DNA of 64,000 nucleotides, from assembly GCA_942490945.1 (NCBI GenBank), contig CALNYZ010000018.1, positions 1,054,001 to 1,118,000 of the forward strand. Direction: 5' to 3'. Positions 63,081-64,000 of this stretch are shown here, piece by piece. Numbering within the stretch: position 1 is the first letter of the stretch; each line of letters opens with the position of its first letter. Both the position numbers and the translations under genes were made by a program. The DNA comes from CALNYZ01 sp942490945. GTDB lineage: Bacteria > Pseudomonadota > Gammaproteobacteria > UBA6429 > Thiohalophilaceae. The notes under the pieces were generated by a model. It worked only from the letters and a program-made list of their open reading frames with translations, was not told the origin of the DNA and did no database searches.

Positions 63081-64000
63081 ATGGGTAATGGACAGCCCGC
63101 AATACATCAGACACCTGTTCGAACGTTTAGTCGCGATGACTATATTTTTGCCCTGCTATTGGCGTTAGTTTCCACACTGCTTGGTTATCAGTTCGGGGCA
63201 GGAAATCAGGTCGAACAAATCCCCATCATATTGCGTCAACTCGACAGCAATTATCTTCGCAACGATTTTTTTGTTAATACCACGGTTGAGTTTGGCCCGC
63301 GACTGTATTTTGCAAAATTTATCGCGGCATTATGTGTTGTTTTACCTTTGCACGGGGTCTATTTGCTGCTTGCCTATGTCAGTGACGTCGCACTGGTACT
63401 CATCACGCTGTGGGCAGCACGCAGCATTTTTAATGCCGACAGACTTGCCTCTGCCATCGCGGCAATATTGGCATTGGGCGTGACCAGTATCCATTTGGGA
63501 GAAGCAACCCAGATACGTTACGAGATATTCCAGCCAGCCAGTCTTGCCATCCCCTTAGCCTTGCTGGCACTGGCGATGGGACTGCGTGGGCGACCGATCA
63601 CAGCTGCGATTATTGCGGGCCTGGCGAGTCTACCTCATCCGTTGTACGGCGCTGAGTGTGGAGCCGTGGCTCTGGGCGTCGCCTTTTTTGTGCGCTTGTA
63701 TCGTGTACCATCTGTATCAACGTCAGCCAATTCGAACAGTTTTCGGTTGTCGCAACTCGCCTGGCGAGATGCCGTGATTGCTACCGGACTAGGCGGCGTC
63801 ATTTTTGCGGTATTGCTGTTAATTTTTTGGTGGTGGCCCAATCGCGGTGTAAACATGGGCGAGAGCATGACAACAACAGAGTTGTTTTCCACGCTTGCCT
63901 ATTACCGTGCGCCACATCACTATCTACCAAGTCACTTTCCCTTGCGAGATTACCTGACACTGAGCCTGTTTGTGCTCATAAGCGGCTTTTCATATCGCCA
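63081..64000 (+). CDS. Polytopic membrane protein, cut by window end
   Basis: An ATG at 63081 opens a frame that runs uninterrupted to the window end: 306 codons with no stop. The product has an N-terminal cytoplasmic stretch, then at least six or seven hydrophobic segments (for example YIFALLLALVSTLLGYQFGA and IPLALLALAMGLRG). Soluble motifs between them include QLDSNYLRNDFFVNTT early on and YYRAPHHYLPSHF near the cut. That layout resembles uncharacterised polytopic proteins distantly like GT-C glycosyltransferases (early Asp-containing loop), but I cannot assign a function. The ribosome site is weak. Confidence 0.7.
   Translation, partial: MGNGQPAIHQTPVRTFSRDDYIFALLLALVSTLLGYQFGAGNQVEQIPIILRQLDSNYLRNDFFVNTTVEFGPRLYFAKFIAALCVVLPLHGVYLLLAYVSDVALVLITLWAARSIFNADRLASAIAAILALGVTSIHLGEATQIRYEIFQPASLAIPLALLALAMGLRGRPITAAIIAGLASLPHPLYGAECGAVALGVAFFVRLYRVPSVSTSANSNSFRLSQLAWRDAVIATGLGGVIFAVLLLIFWWWPNRGVNMGESMTTTELFSTLAYYRAPHHYLPSHFPLRDYLTLSLFVLISGFSYR

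Noticed and set aside
62870..63088. 72-codon ORF across the tRNA-Lys gene
   Set aside because: It runs through the tRNA and its promoter; the tRNA fold is unambiguous.
1..64000. CRISPR arrays, insertion sequences, prophage
   Set aside because: No regularly spaced repeats, transposase, integrase or phage structural genes were seen on either strand.

Overview
The window is a chromosomal segment of a gammaproteobacterium of moderate GC, not an enteric. Gene order is the main clue: ruvC-ruvA-ruvB-ybgC-tolQRAB-pal-cpoB-queE-queC-tRNA-Lys, ilvB-ilvN-ilvC-(psd-like)-pssA-leuA, pepA-holC-valS divergent from lptF-lptG, and type-4 UDG-rimI. These arrangements are typical of free-living and sulfur- or nitrogen-oxidising gammaproteobacteria. 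Three DUF2173-type genes and a YeeE/YedE sulfur transporter are compatible with a sulfur-oxidising lifestyle, but that is inference. Non-ATG starts (GTG, TTG) with clear Shine-Dalgarno sequences are common.

Layout. 1-5.2 kb: DUF4398/LysM envelope proteins, YihY, TlpA thioredoxin, a NarX/NarL-like two-component pair, a second thioredoxin-fold protein. 5.2-7.6 kb: TolC-like outer-membrane protein, HlyD-like adaptor and acylphosphatase, with no inner-membrane pump. 7.6-11.2 kb (minus strand): lytic transglycosylase, proS, and two DUF4124 proteins bracketing a MIF-family tautomerase. 11.3-18.4 kb: branched-chain amino acid synthesis behind an apparent transcription attenuator (promoter, 8-codon Thr/Ile leader peptide, intrinsic terminator), then a phosphatidylserine-decarboxylase-like protein that appears to lack key catalytic residues, pssA and leuA. 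18.4-22.1 kb: UDG, rimI, an IMPase-family protein, prfC. 22.1-27.7 kb: a TetR gene with two operator-like palindromes on its promoter, an Aas-type acyltransferase/acyl-ACP synthetase, a UMF1-type transporter, a Tat-signal amidohydrolase and a DUF2970 protein. 27.8-33.1 kb (minus): valS, an unknown acidic protein, holC, pepA. 33.3-36 kb: lptFG and an RDD protein. 36.1-37.2 kb: three tandem DUF2173-type genes. 37.3-44 kb: purL, a two-gene ABC exporter, an SDR. 44.1-46.4 kb: fmdB-like and aspS. 46.5-51.1 kb: a phospho-signalling module (small ORF, CHASE2-Ser/Thr kinase, PP2C phosphatase, two FHA proteins). 51.4-61.5 kb: yebC, ruvCAB, the Tol-Pal operon, queE and queC. 61.6-64 kb: YeeE/YedE transporter, tRNA-Lys(UUU), and a polytopic membrane protein cut by the window end.

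Most of the window is housekeeping. I saw no phage, transposon, CRISPR array or obvious defence island. The parts most worth a second look are the ilv attenuator, the apparently inactive PSD-like protein between ilvC and pssA, the TetR/Aas/UMF1/amidohydrolase cluster, the DUF2173 triplet, the kinase-phosphatase-FHA module with its coupled small ORF, and the TolC/adaptor pair lacking a pump.
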